Of a stretch of DNA of 64,000 nucleotides, positions 18,820-27,612 are shown in pieces (position 1 is the first letter of the stretch; each line of letters begins with the position of its first letter). The position numbers were made by a program, and so were the translations under genes. The notes below the pieces were generated by a model. The model had not been told where the DNA came from. It worked only from the letters and a program-made list of their open reading frames with translations, and ran no database searches. Source of the stretch: Deinococcus sp. Arct2-2 (lineage in GTDB: Bacteria; Deinococcota; Deinococci; Deinococcales; Deinococcaceae). The stretch spans positions 1 through 64,000 of the forward strand of contig NZ_SSNW01000005.1 of assembly GCF_004801315.1 (NCBI RefSeq). The letters run 5' to 3'.

Positions 18820-20226
18820 ATGAACGGGAAGCAAATTACCAAACTTGGATTTGAACGCAAAGCGATTGGCTTGGCACTGGCCGCCGCGAGCTTACGCGAA
18901 GGCGCGGGCCTGAGCCGCGATGAGATTTTAGGCGAGTTGCGCGGCGTGCAGGCCAACCCAGACGCCTTCTTGGGCGGAGTCTACGACAACCTAGCCGCCG
19001 AACTGATCGCGGTGCGCGGCGTGCAGGAAGCGCGGGCCTCCAGCGACCTGCGGCCTGCCCCCCTGCCCTACCCGGTGTGGGGCGCAGACCTGATCGACCC
19101 CGGCGCACACACCCAAATGGACATGGCGATGCGCCTGCCCATCACGCGTGCCGGGGCGCTGATGCCCGACGCACACGTAGGCTACGGCCTGCCCATTGGT
19201 GGTGTACTGGCCACCGAAAACGCCGTAATTCCGTATGGCGTGGGCGTGGATATCGGCTGCTCCATGATGCTCAGCGTGCTGCCCTTGCCCAGTGGCGCAC
19301 TGAAAACCGAAGAAGCCAAAGCCCTGCTGATGCGGCATACCCGCTTTGGCGCGGGCGTAGGTTTCGAGAAGCGTGACCGTGAAGACCACGCCGTGCTGCA
19401 CGAAGACACGTGGGACGCCCTGCCCCTGCTGGGCCACCTGCACGAGAAGGCCATTAACCAGATCGGCACGAGCGGCAGCGGCAACCACTTTGCCGAATTC
19501 GGGACATTCACGCTCACGGCGCCTGATCCGGAACTGAACTTAGAGGCGGGCGACTATCTGGCCCTGCTGACCCACAGCGGCTCGCGGGGATTCGGGGCGC
19601 AGGTGGCCAACCACTTTACGCGGCTGGCCCAAGACCTTCACCCCACGTTGGACAAGAGCGCCCAAAAACTGGCGTGGCTCCCGCTGGATACCGACGAAGG
19701 TCAGGCCTACTGGCTCGCCATGAACTTGGCTGGCCGCTACGCCCTCGCCAACCACGACCTGATTCATACCCGGCTGGCCCGTGCGCTGGGAGAAACCCCG
19801 CTGCTGCGCGTCAGCAACAGCCACAACCTTGCTTGGAAGCAGCAGGTAGACGGCAAGGAACTGATCGTGCACCGCAAAGGCGCGACCCCCGCTGCCGCCG
19901 GACAACTGGGCCTGATTCCCGGCAGCATGGCCGACCCCGGTTTCTTGGTGCGTGGGCGCGGCAACCCGGCAGCGTTGGCGAGTGCCAGTCACGGCGCAGG
20001 CCGTCAGCTTGGGCGCAAAGCTGCCATCAACGCGCTTGCCAAAAAAGACGTGCAGGCCTACTTAGATCGTCACAGCATCACCCTGATCGGCGGCGGCATA
20101 GACGAAGCGCCGCAAGCCTACAAGCGAATCGAAGACGTGATTGCCCGCCAGACCGATCTGGTAGACGTGCTGGGTCAGTTCATGCCCAAAGTGGTGCGGA
20201 TGGACACGGGCAACGAGGATGTTTGA
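18820..20226 (+). CDS. rtcB: RtcB family RNA ligase
   Basis: The 468-residue protein has the RtcB manganese and guanylylation motifs: PDAHVGYGLPIGGV, VGVDIGCSM (with the metal Cys), GSGNHF, THSGSRGFG, HRKGAT and the C-terminal SHGAGR. RtcB joins RNA 2',3'-cyclic-phosphate or 3'-phosphate ends to 5'-OH ends using GTP, and serves in tRNA or damaged-RNA repair. AAGGA lies 8 bases before the ATG. An archease gene is not present next to it. It ends at a strong bidirectional hairpin. Confidence 0.93.
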   Translation: MNGKQITKLGFERKAIGLALAAASLREGAGLSRDEILGELRGVQANPDAFLGGVYDNLAAELIAVRGVQEARASSDLRPAPLPYPVWGADLIDPGAHTQMDMAMRLPITRAGALMPDAHVGYGLPIGGVLATENAVIPYGVGVDIGCSMMLSVLPLPSGALKTEEAKALLMRHTRFGAGVGFEKRDREDHAVLHEDTWDALPLLGHLHEKAINQIGTSGSGNHFAEFGTFTLTAPDPELNLEAGDYLALLTHSGSRGFGAQVANHFTRLAQDLHPTLDKSAQKLAWLPLDTDEGQAYWLAMNLAGRYALANHDLIHTRLARALGETPLLRVSNSHNLAWKQQVDGKELIVHRKGATPAAAGQLGLIPGSMADPGFLVRGRGNPAALASASHGAGRQLGRKAAINALAKKDVQAYLDRHSITLIGGGIDEAPQAYKRIEDVIARQTDLVDVLGQFMPKVVRMDTGNEDV

Positions 20227-20254
20227 GGACAGAGATAGTGCTGAGTAGGATAAA

Positions 20255-20288
20255 GAGAGTCGACGCCTGTGCTTAGGCGTCGACTCTC
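20255..20288. terminator. Bidirectional terminator hairpin between convergent genes
   Basis: GAGAGTCGACGCCT (20255-20268) pairs perfectly with AGGCGTCGACTCTC (20275-20288) around the loop GTGCTT, a 14-bp stem. On the minus strand it is followed by TTTATCC; on the plus strand the following bases are pyrimidine-rich. It sits between rtcB and the convergent lipoprotein gene. Confidence 0.75.
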
Positions 20289-20308
20289 CTCTCTGGTGTA
20301 TTTCGACT

Positions 20309-20740
20309 CTACTGGACGCGCAGGCCACCAGCATAGGTCACGCTGAGCTGAAGTCCACCTAACGGGGAGGCCTCTAGAGCTGTCTTGACCACCTCTCCTG
20401 TGCCCGTGCATTTGAATTCACTCGACATTAGGGTGTCAGCCGCAGGGGTGGGCAAAACGAATTGAAAGTAGCGCCCGGTAGTCGTCAGTCTCACCGGGGC
20501 AAAGGCATGTTCGCTTTCCAGAATCACGTCGTTGAGCAAGATGCGGTAGCTCAAGCTCTCGCCGAGATCAGCCTTAGTTTTAGCGCCTATGACACGCATA
20601 GTCCACGTCACGTCTCCACAGGCCGCGAGTACGTTTTGCGCCAGCATAACTTCTGTGCCCACACCACTGAATGGCGCAGGGGCCAGACGGTGACAAGAGG
20701 TCAAGGCGGTGAGGGCGAGAAGAATCGAGAGTGGTTTCAT
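20309..20740 (-). CDS. Putative lipoprotein of unknown function
   Basis: The 143-residue protein begins MKPLSILLALTALTSC, a signal peptide with lipobox LTSC. The mature part has two more cysteines (in AACGD and FKCTG) that could form a disulfide, and beta-rich sequence. No enzyme motif is visible. The start at 20740 was chosen over the longer frame to 20806 because GAGG lies 8 bases upstream and the signal peptide begins there. Confidence 0.7.
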   Translation of the reverse strand: MKPLSILLALTALTSCHRLAPAPFSGVGTEVMLAQNVLAACGDVTWTMRVIGAKTKADLGESLSYRILLNDVILESEHAFAPVRLTTTGRYFQFVLPTPAADTLMSSEFKCTGTGEVVKTALEASPLGGLQLSVTYAGGLRVQ

Positions 20741-21312
20741 GGGGGAGCCTCGTTGATTGAGCATGGATGCGAGCGGCACCATGAGAGTTGCTTGAGCGGT
20801 TAGCAATATGACATGACTTTCCGTGCGCCGCCCTTTGTTCGCAGCAATCTCAACAGCAGATGCTCCGGCCCAGGTTAATTGTGTCCCAAAGAATGGGTTT
20901 TTTCCCGTGCATAGTGGAAGACCAAACGGGCCTGATCGTCGTAAAGATTTATGCTAGAGCCAGCCGAAAAAAAGTTGAACTCAGACGGTATGAACGCATG
21001 GTCAACTCTAGCAAGCTGGTGTTGTCGCCGGGTGAGGCCAACGCCTAAGCACAAGCCCTGCCTTCGTTTTTCCTATCCAGCAACCCCAAAACGCCGCCCC
21101 CATCCGTGTGAGGCCGTCGTGCGTGCAACGCGCGGGCCAATTCCAGTGTCAAGACGACTAGCAATTCCGCTTCAAATGAACGGGCAAGCCGAGTCTGAAC
21201 GCGACAAGATCAATCCTGCCTAGCGCAGCGCCGCTCCCCCTACCCGGTGGGGTAGGGGGCTGGGGGGTGGGGCAAAACGTGGGACAAGCCCAACAACCCC
21301 AAATCCAATCCG
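20741..21312. other. 572-base intergenic region, nothing firmly recognised
   Basis: Base composition is less GC-rich than neighbouring genes from about 20780 to 21180. An ORF at 20860-21048 has no ribosome site and no family resemblance, and could be remnant coding DNA. The last 70 bases contain a GGGG-rich run (21235-21275) resembling the edge of the window's G/C-run repeats. No tRNA, terminator or clear promoter was found. Confidence 0.4.
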
Positions 21313-22662
21313 CTAAAGCCCCCGCCCCAGCCGCTCCAACAACGCCACCCCAAACGCCACACCCTTCTCAAAATGCACCCGCAAAATATTCTCGTTCGGC
21401 GCGTGAATTCGTCCGGCCAAATTGCCGATGCCCATAGCCACGCAGGGCACACCCAAAAACTCGTTAAACGGCGACATGGGGCCGCTGGCCGCGCTGCTGG
21501 GATGAATGATTGGCTCTAGACCGTGCGCTTCCCGTGCCGCCTCTAGGCAGGCCACCACAAACGGATGCCCCGCGTCGGCACGGGCAGGCTTCTGGTGAGA
21601 TTCCAGTTCCACGACTTCCACATCGTCAAGGCCCTGAGTGGCGAGGTGGGCACGCAAGAGCGCCAAAATCTGCTCCGGGTCTTGGTCAGGCACCAACCGG
21701 AAATCCAGCTTGACGCTGCCGTGCGCGGGCAACACGGTTTTGCTGCCTTCGCCCTGATACCCGCCGCTCCAGCCGTTCACATTGACGACGGGCAGCAAGT
21801 TGGTGCGCCGGAAATAATCGGGGCCAGTGGCGAGGGGCCGGGTGACGCCGTAGGTATCGCGCACGGCCTGACCGTCGCCGGGAATGGTGGCGATGGCGGC
21901 CAGATCAGCGGGGCTGGGGTCGCGCACGGCGTCATGAAAGCCGGAAATGGTGACGCGGCCCGTATCGTCGCGGAGCGTTGACACAGCGCGGGCGAGACGG
22001 TACAGCGGATTGTCGATCACTGCGCCCAAACTGCTGTGCAGGTCGGAGTCGGCCACGCGGCAACGCAGTTCCACGCACATCACGCCCTTCAGTCCTAATG
22101 AGGCTACCGGACGGCCTTCGGGCGTAATAGAGCCGAATTCCCACCAGCAGCCGTCGGCCCGCAGCTCGTCGGCGTGGGCCTCCACAAAGGCGTCTAGGCT
22201 GGGGCTGCCCACTTCTTCCTCACCCTCCAGCAGCCAGCGCACCCGCAGCGGCAACCGCCCGCCGTGCCGCTCACGCACCGCCCGTACCGCCGCCAGCCGC
22301 GAAATAAACTCGCCCTTATCGTCGCTGACGCCGCGTGCATACAGCCGCCCCTCCCGCTCGGTGAGGGCAAACGGGGGGCTGTCCCAGAGTTCGGTGGGGT
22401 CTTCGGGCTGCACGTCGTAATGGTTGTAAATGAGCAGGGTGGTGGGGCCGCTACCCGCTTCGGCTACCAGCACAGGCGCGACGGTGCCCGGATATTCGCG
22501 CACCGTAAAGCCTTCCGCTTCCAGCAAGCGCGTCACGTAGGCCGCCGCTTCGGGCAGCATCCGGCCCTGTGCGCTCACACTTTCTATAGCCACGAAGTCG
22601 GCCAAATCCGACAAGCCACGTGCGATGTGGGCCGACAGGTCGCTGGGTTGGGGGGAAGTCAT
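21313..22662 (-). CDS. M20 family dipeptidase/peptidase
   Basis: The 449-residue protein has the M20 metal site: NHYDVQP (metal His and Asp), then GVSDDKG, LEGEEEVGSP (catalytic Glu pair), a dimerisation domain with LEGVD-like insertion, and a C-terminal metal His in the SAASGPMSPFNE region. This is the ArgE/DapE/CPG2-related group that includes dipeptidases acting on short peptides. TACCCT lies 7 bases before the ATG (leaderless). Substrate specificity is not predictable. Confidence 0.9.
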   Translation of the reverse strand: MTSPQPSDLSAHIARGLSDLADFVAIESVSAQGRMLPEAAAYVTRLLEAEGFTVREYPGTVAPVLVAEAGSGPTTLLIYNHYDVQPEDPTELWDSPPFALTEREGRLYARGVSDDKGEFISRLAAVRAVRERHGGRLPLRVRWLLEGEEEVGSPSLDAFVEAHADELRADGCWWEFGSITPEGRPVASLGLKGVMCVELRCRVADSDLHSSLGAVIDNPLYRLARAVSTLRDDTGRVTISGFHDAVRDPSPADLAAIATIPGDGQAVRDTYGVTRPLATGPDYFRRTNLLPVVNVNGWSGGYQGEGSKTVLPAHGSVKLDFRLVPDQDPEQILALLRAHLATQGLDDVEVVELESHQKPARADAGHPFVVACLEAAREAHGLEPIIHPSSAASGPMSPFNEFLGVPCVAMGIGNLAGRIHAPNENILRVHFEKGVAFGVALLERLGRGL

Positions 22663-22704
22663 GGGCTTCAGGGTAAGCGATGGCGGGGGATTTGGGGTTG
22701 TGTG

Positions 22705-22895
22705 GGGCTTGGTCTAAGGGTCTAGGGTCGAAGGGTCTAAGAAGGGCAATCGCTTTGCTCATTCCTCCTCACCCCGTTGCTGGCGCAGCGCCCCTCTCTC
22801 TTCGAGCTGTTCCAGTCCCACAAGGGGCGAGGAGGAACGGCCTTGAGGGGCACTGGGCTTTTCCTAGTCCCTTAGACCCTTAGACGCCCTTCAGC
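22705..22895. repeat. Family A intergenic palindromic repeat, copy A4
   Basis: Left end GGTCTAAGGGTCTAGGG, then GGGCAATCGCTTTGCTCATTC, a core with CCCCGTTGCTGGCGCAGCG, and right end CCCTTAGACCCTTAGACGCCC. It fills the gap between the tandem M20 peptidase and galE genes. A TTCGAGCTGTTCCAG insertion relative to copy A3 interrupts the middle. Confidence 0.75.
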
Positions 22896-22913
22896 ACCCG
22901 CCAAACGCCGAAT

Positions 22914-23906
22914 TTACTTCTCGAACCCGTGCGGATGCGTGCGGTGCCATTCCCACGCGCTCGCCACGATTTCTTTGAGGTCGGTAAACTTGGGGCTAAA
23001 TCCCAGTTCGTTCACGATCAGCTTGGCGTCGGCCACCAAACGCGGGGGGTCTCCGGCGCGGCGGGGGGCCAGTTCGCGGGTCAGGGGCGTGCCCACCACC
23101 GCGTCTACAGCGTCCAGCACTTCGCGCACGCTGAAGCCGTGACCCAATCCCACGTTGTAGGTGGTCGCCACTTGCCCGCCGCCGTGCAGGGCTTCTACGG
23201 CCAGCACATGTGCATCGGCCAAATCCTGCACGTGCACGTAATCGCGGACACAGGTGCCGTCGGGCGTGGGGTAATCGTCGCCAAAAATCATCATCTTCTC
23301 GCGCTGGCCCAAAGCGGTGAGGCAGGCCAGTTCGATCAGGTGGGTCTTGTTGGCGTGCGCTTCGCCAATGGTGCCGCCCGGAGCCGCGCCACACACGTTG
23401 AAGTAGCGCAGGATGGTATACGGCAGGCCGTGCGCCGTGCCAAATGCATGAATCATCTGCTCAGTCATCCACTTGGTTTCGCCGTACACGCTTTCGGGCT
23501 GCTTGGTGGCCGTCTCGGGAATCGGCACGGCGTCGGTGGTGCCGTACACGGCGGCGGTAGAGGAAAACACCAGCGGAATCTTGCGCGTTTCTACGATGGC
23601 TTGCAGCAGGTTCAGGCTGCCCAACACGTTGTTTCGGTAGTAGCGGCCCGGTGCCCGCATACTCTCGCCCACTTCGATCAGGGCGGCAAAATGAATCACG
23701 GCGTCAGGTTGGTGGGCATTCAGCGCGGCTTTCACGGCCTCGGCGTCCAGCAAGTCAGCCTTCACCAACGTCACTTCGGGCGGCAAGGCTTCCGGGTGTC
23801 CGCTGGAAAGGTTGTCCAGCACGACGACGCTATGTCCTGCTGCCCGCAGTTGCCGCACTGTATGCGACCCGATGTAGCCCGCTCCGCCCACCACCAGAAG
23901 TTTCAT
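22914..23906 (-). CDS. galE: UDP-glucose 4-epimerase
   Basis: The 330-residue protein has the NAD-binding motif GGAGYIG at residues 7-13, a catalytic YGETK motif with the upstream serine in FSSTAAVYG, and the C-terminal RRAGDPPRLVAD block characteristic of GalE. It interconverts UDP-glucose and UDP-galactose in the cytoplasm for galactose use or surface polysaccharides. TAACCT lies 6 bases before the ATG (leaderless). Other Leloir genes are not in the window. Confidence 0.95.
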   Translation of the reverse strand: MKLLVVGGAGYIGSHTVRQLRAAGHSVVVLDNLSSGHPEALPPEVTLVKADLLDAEAVKAALNAHQPDAVIHFAALIEVGESMRAPGRYYRNNVLGSLNLLQAIVETRKIPLVFSSTAAVYGTTDAVPIPETATKQPESVYGETKWMTEQMIHAFGTAHGLPYTILRYFNVCGAAPGGTIGEAHANKTHLIELACLTALGQREKMMIFGDDYPTPDGTCVRDYVHVQDLADAHVLAVEALHGGGQVATTYNVGLGHGFSVREVLDAVDAVVGTPLTRELAPRRAGDPPRLVADAKLIVNELGFSPKFTDLKEIVASAWEWHRTHPHGFEK

Positions 23907-24046
23907 GGGGGTAGGTTAGCAAAGGATTTTGGGATGGCGAGTTGAGAATCTAAGCTACGGAAAGGTTTAAGGGGCCAGAGTCTAATAGTCTAAGAAGTGC
24001 AAAAGCTGCGCAGGGCTGCCTCTGCCTACGCTTTGGCCCTGCCGCA

Positions 24047-24940
24047 TCAGTCCCGGCGCGTCACTCCGTCCAGCGTCATCAGCGAGCCGTACAACTCCGG
24101 GCGGCGGTCTCTGAAAAAGCCCATGCCAGCGCGAAATCTGCGGGCTTCTTTCAGGTTCAGGGTGTGGGTCAGTGCGCCTTCCTCGGTGTCCCCCAATTCG
24201 GCCACGATTTCGCCCGTGTAGTCGGCCAAAAAGGAGTGTCCGTAATAGGTTTGGGTGAGGTCGCCCACGACTTCGGTGCCGATTCGGTTGGCGGCTCCCA
24301 CATACGCCGAGTTGCTCACGGCGTGGCCCTGCATGGCCCGCTGCCACATGCCGTGGTTGTTGGGGCTTTCCACGCCTTCGGGTTCGCTGCCAATGGCGGT
24401 GGGATATAGCAGGAAGTCGGCCCCGGCCAGCATCAGGGCGCGGGCGGTTTCGGGATACCACTGATCCCAGCAGATGCCCACGCCGATGCGCCCAAACTGC
24501 GTTTGCCACACCTTGAAGCCGGTATCGCCGGGGTTGAAGTAATACTTTTCTTCGTAGCCGGGGCCGTCCGGAATATGGGTTTTGCGGTAGTTGCCCAGCA
24601 GCGTGCCGCCGGAATCTATGCACACGAGGCTGTTGTAGTGCGCCTGCCCCGCCCGCTCGAAGTAAGAAATGGGCAGCACCACGCCGAGTTCCTGCGCCAA
24701 GTTCTGAAAGCGCCCGATAAACGGGTGGCCTTCCAGCGGGTGCGCCAATTCAAAATATTCTTCGCGCTCCACCTGACAGAAGTACAGGTTCTCGAACAGT
24801 TCGGGCAGCAAGATCACCCGTGCGCCTGCTTTGGCGGCGTCACGCACATGGGCCTCGGCGCGGGCCACGTTGTCTTCCAATTGGTCGGTCACGTGCATTT
24901 GAATCACGGCTAGATCGAGGGTGTCGGGGGTGCGGATCAT
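24047..24940 (-). CDS. aguB: N-carbamoylputrescine amidase (nitrilase family)
   Basis: The 297-residue protein has the nitrilase triad: Glu47 in LLPELFE, Lys in YRKTHIPDG and Cys in VGICWDQWYPE. The last motif is characteristic of N-carbamoylputrescine amidase, which releases putrescine, CO2 and ammonia in the agmatine route. The agmatine deiminase gene lies about 1.3 kb away on the same strand, which supports the call. TAGCCT lies 6 bases before the ATG (leaderless). A family A-like fragment with TCTAATAGTCTAAG lies near 23975 beyond its 3' end. Confidence 0.92.
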   Translation of the reverse strand: MIRTPDTLDLAVIQMHVTDQLEDNVARAEAHVRDAAKAGARVILLPELFENLYFCQVEREEYFELAHPLEGHPFIGRFQNLAQELGVVLPISYFERAGQAHYNSLVCIDSGGTLLGNYRKTHIPDGPGYEEKYYFNPGDTGFKVWQTQFGRIGVGICWDQWYPETARALMLAGADFLLYPTAIGSEPEGVESPNNHGMWQRAMQGHAVSNSAYVGAANRIGTEVVGDLTQTYYGHSFLADYTGEIVAELGDTEEGALTHTLNLKEARRFRAGMGFFRDRRPELYGSLMTLDGVTRRD

Positions 24941-25004
24941 GCGTTCAGGCTACCCGACACGGTGGGCGACAGTGGTGATTTAGGTCTTGTGCTAGCGTTC
25001 CGGC

Positions 25005-25649
25005 ATGACTGCACCCGCAACCGATGTCTTCTTTGACTTCCTGTGCCCCTATGCTTGGCGCGGGATAGAATTGGCCGCCGTGCTGCGGGCGCAAGGGCAC
25101 GTTTTCCGACTACGACACTTTTCCTTGGTGCAGGGCAACCACGCCGAAAACGCTGGCAAAGAGGGTGTGGTCTGGTGGCTCACCGATCAGGCGTTGGGGG
25201 AAGGCAGCCCGTACCAGCAAAATAGCTTGGCCGCATTTTTGGCCGCCCACGCCGCCGCGCAGCAGGGCGAGGAGTTGCACTGGGCTTTCACGCTGGCGCT
25301 CTACCGCGCCGTCCACGAACACAAAAAGCCGCTGGATGAAGCCGCCATTGCCGGAGCCGCCCAGACTGCCGGACTGAATCTGGACGCCTTCGCCGCCGCC
25401 CGCACCGATAATGAGGGCCTCCGTGCCAGCCTGCGTGCAGAATTGGCCGAGGCCGCCGACATTGGCGTGTTCGGCACGCCCACCTTCGTGCTCCCAGACG
25501 GTAGCGCCGCCTATTACCGCTTCGAAAACCTGACCCGTGACCCTGAAACGGCGCTTGCTTGGTGGAACCTCTACGGAGAAGTCTTGCGCTCTGGCGCGGG
25601 CATTGCCACAGTTAAGCGGGCGAAGAACCGTCCAGCGCAGAAGGCGTAA
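25005..25649 (+). CDS. DsbA-family (2-hydroxychromene-2-carboxylate isomerase-like) thioredoxin-fold protein
   Basis: The 214-residue protein opens with VFFDFLCPYAW, the position of the DsbA CxxC motif, but only the first cysteine is kept (CPYA), so it cannot form the usual disulfide. The rest has the FrnE/HCCA-isomerase pattern, including VFGTPTFVLPD. A glutathione-like or isomerase role is more likely than disulfide formation; there is no signal peptide. TAGCGT lies 6 bases before the ATG (leaderless). Its 3' end overlaps the convergent GNAT gene by 38 bases. Confidence 0.8.
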   Translation: MTAPATDVFFDFLCPYAWRGIELAAVLRAQGHVFRLRHFSLVQGNHAENAGKEGVVWWLTDQALGEGSPYQQNSLAAFLAAHAAAQQGEELHWAFTLALYRAVHEHKKPLDEAAIAGAAQTAGLNLDAFAAARTDNEGLRASLRAELAEAADIGVFGTPTFVLPDGSAAYYRFENLTRDPETALAWWNLYGEVLRSGAGIATVKRAKNRPAQKA

Positions 25650-26238
25650 GCTCCGCAGCATTCATTCCCAGCCGCCGCGCCACTTCTCCCTCTGCCCGCT
25701 TTAGGCCGCAGCGCACGTCCATGTAGTCGCGGTACACGGGATCGAAGCTGTAGATCAGCACCGCCAGCATCCCGTGATGGTCTATCTCCATGCCCTGAAG
25801 ACGGAATCCGGCCCGCAGTTTGGGGATCAGTACCGCGTTGTTGGTGGCGTGGTGGTGGCTGCGAACCAGCGTGTATCCCTCGGCCTTCAGGACGTCCAGC
25901 ACGATGGGCAGCAGGCGCGAATACACCCCTTTACCCCGGTGCTGCGGCAAGAGCGCCGTATTGATCATGTAGGCGGTGCGGGCGTCCCATTGCCGCGAGA
26001 TTTGCCAGCCTGCCACCTCGCCGCCGTGCAAGATCAGCCACGCATGGCGCTTGCCGTCTGGCGTAGCAAACGGCGCGTCGGCTTGCCAATCGAACGACAC
26101 GCTTTGGTACGCTTCGCCTTCCAGTCTGTCGGCTACGGCCCAAGCCTCGGCGTTGGTCACGGGGCGCAGGCTGTAGCCGCCCCCTAAATCGGTGTCTGGG
26201 GCTAGCGCGTCTGGTACGGGGAAAGCTTCATTCCCCAT
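25612..26238 (-). CDS. GNAT family N-acetyltransferase
   Basis: The protein, 208 residues from the chosen ATG at 26238, has a GNAT acetyl-CoA motif region (LLPQHRGKGVYSRLLPIVLDVLKAEG) with the R/Q-x-x-G-x-G/A type loop. The frame begins 11 bases inside the end of aguA, so the two are almost certainly cotranscribed and translationally coupled. Being tied to agmatine deiminase makes a polyamine or related amine a candidate acceptor, but this is inference. An alternative in-frame start at 26253 would add five residues. Confidence 0.8.
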   Translation of the reverse strand: MGNEAFPVPDALAPDTDLGGGYSLRPVTNAEAWAVADRLEGEAYQSVSFDWQADAPFATPDGKRHAWLILHGGEVAGWQISRQWDARTAYMINTALLPQHRGKGVYSRLLPIVLDVLKAEGYTLVRSHHHATNNAVLIPKLRAGFRLQGMEIDHHGMLAVLIYSFDPVYRDYMDVRCGLKRAEGEVARRLGMNAAELTPSALDGSSPA

Positions 26239-27331
26239 TCCACGCCTGCCCAAGCGGTTGCTGCTGCGTGATGCAGTGAAAGCTTCCGCCGCCTTCGATG
26301 ATGGCGCGGCTGCTGAGGCCGATCACTTCGCGGCCCGGAAAGAGGGGGCGCAGCACTTCTAGGGCGGGCAAATCGTTAGGGTCGCCGTATTGCGGCACCA
26401 CCACGAAGCCGTTGCCGATATAAAAATTGGCGTAGGTGGGCGGCAAACGGCCTTCCGCACCCTCCAGACGCTCGGCGGGCAGCGGCAATTCCACCACCCG
26501 GAACGGCTGGCCGCTCAGGTCGGTCATGCCCCGGAGCTGCGCCAAGTTGCCCGCCATGGTTGTGTGGTTCGGGTCTGCCGGGTTCGGCTCCACGCTGGTC
26601 ACGATGGTCTGCTCATCCACAAAGCGCGTGATGGTGTCGATGTGGCCGTCGGTGTGGTCGTTTTCTAGGCCGCCGTCCAGCCACAGCAATTTCTGAATGC
26701 CCAACGTGTCGCGTAAGAGTTCGGCGTACCCTTCTTCGGTCAGGCCCGGATTGCGCGTGTCGGTCAGGAAGCACGAACGGGTGGTGAGGCCCACGCCCGC
26801 GCCGTTCACTTCCAGCCCGCCGCCTTCCAGTACTTCGGGCCTGTCCCAGTGCGTCAGGTTCAGGGTGTGCGCCACGTATTCCGGCACTCGGTCATCATGC
26901 CCGGAATCAAATTTGCCGCCCCAAGCGTTAAACCGCCAGTTGATCAGGCTCAGGTCGGCGTCTGCGCCCGTGCCCCGCGTGACAAAAATAGGGCCGTTGT
27001 CGCGCATCCACACGTCGTCCAGCGGCACATGATGCAGGCTGACATTGGCCCCTTCCAGCCGTTCGCGGGCGTCCTGCTCGCTTTCGGTATCGCGCACCAG
27101 CAGATGCACGGGTTCAAAGCGGGCGATGGTTCTCACCAGTTCGGCAAACTCGGCCCGCACCGCGTCCAGATGCCCAAACCACAACTCATTGTCAGCGGGC
27201 CAGCCCATCCACGTCGCGGCGTGCGCGGCCCACTCTGCGGGCATGGCGAACCCGTGCGCGGCAGCGGGGGCGTCTTGCGGCAGCAGGTGTTGTTCGGGGG
27301 CGGGCAGGTCAGAGCGGGTCACGTGGGGCAT
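26228..27331 (-). CDS. aguA: Agmatine deiminase
   Basis: The 367-residue protein of the peptidylarginine deiminase superfamily carries WMRDNGPIFV, LEGGGLEVNG, NDHTDGHID and the nucleophile C353 in GGGSFHCITQQ. It hydrolyses agmatine to N-carbamoylputrescine and ammonia, the step before aguB. The start at 27331 was chosen because the protein family begins shortly after; the longer frame to 27433 runs into the family B repeat. The GNAT gene overlaps its 3' end. Confidence 0.94.
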   Translation of the reverse strand: MPHVTRSDLPAPEQHLLPQDAPAAAHGFAMPAEWAAHAATWMGWPADNELWFGHLDAVRAEFAELVRTIARFEPVHLLVRDTESEQDARERLEGANVSLHHVPLDDVWMRDNGPIFVTRGTGADADLSLINWRFNAWGGKFDSGHDDRVPEYVAHTLNLTHWDRPEVLEGGGLEVNGAGVGLTTRSCFLTDTRNPGLTEEGYAELLRDTLGIQKLLWLDGGLENDHTDGHIDTITRFVDEQTIVTSVEPNPADPNHTTMAGNLAQLRGMTDLSGQPFRVVELPLPAERLEGAEGRLPPTYANFYIGNGFVVVPQYGDPNDLPALEVLRPLFPGREVIGLSSRAIIEGGGSFHCITQQQPLGQAWNGE

Positions 27332-27371
27332 TGTCTCATTCCGGCGAGTGGGGAAGGTGATGGGGTGGTTT

Positions 27372-27560
27372 TTCTGAGGTGGAAGGTGAACCCCCCCGTT
27401 GCTCCGCAATGCCCCCCCTTGAGGGGAGGACAACAGCTTTGGCGCTCCCCTTGAGGGGGGCTGGCTGCGCAGCAGACCGGGGGGTTTACACGCGGCATAA
27501 ATCTGATTTGGAAGGTGAACCCCCGTTGCTGACGCAACGCCCCCCCCTTAAGGGGAGGAC
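27372..27560. repeat. Family B intergenic palindromic repeat, copy B2 (one full and one partial unit)
   Basis: The full unit runs from GTGAACCCCCCCGTTGC to GGGGGGTTTACACGC with internal palindromes CCCCTTGAGGGG (twice) and GCTGCGCAGCAG. A second partial unit, starting GGAAGGTGAACCCCCG, follows and carries GTTGCTGACGCAAC and CCCCTTAAGGGG. It lies between tandem genes aguA and the small protein gene. Confidence 0.8.
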
Positions 27561-27612
27561 AACGGCAAAACGGGCGAAGCATCCCCGCCTCGCCCGCTTC
27601 CGTTCAACTTCT

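Noticed and set aside
20860..21048. Possible 62-residue plus-strand gene between the lipoprotein and M20 genes
   Set aside because: No ribosome site, no family pattern, and basic low-complexity sequence; it may be remnant coding DNA but cannot be supported.
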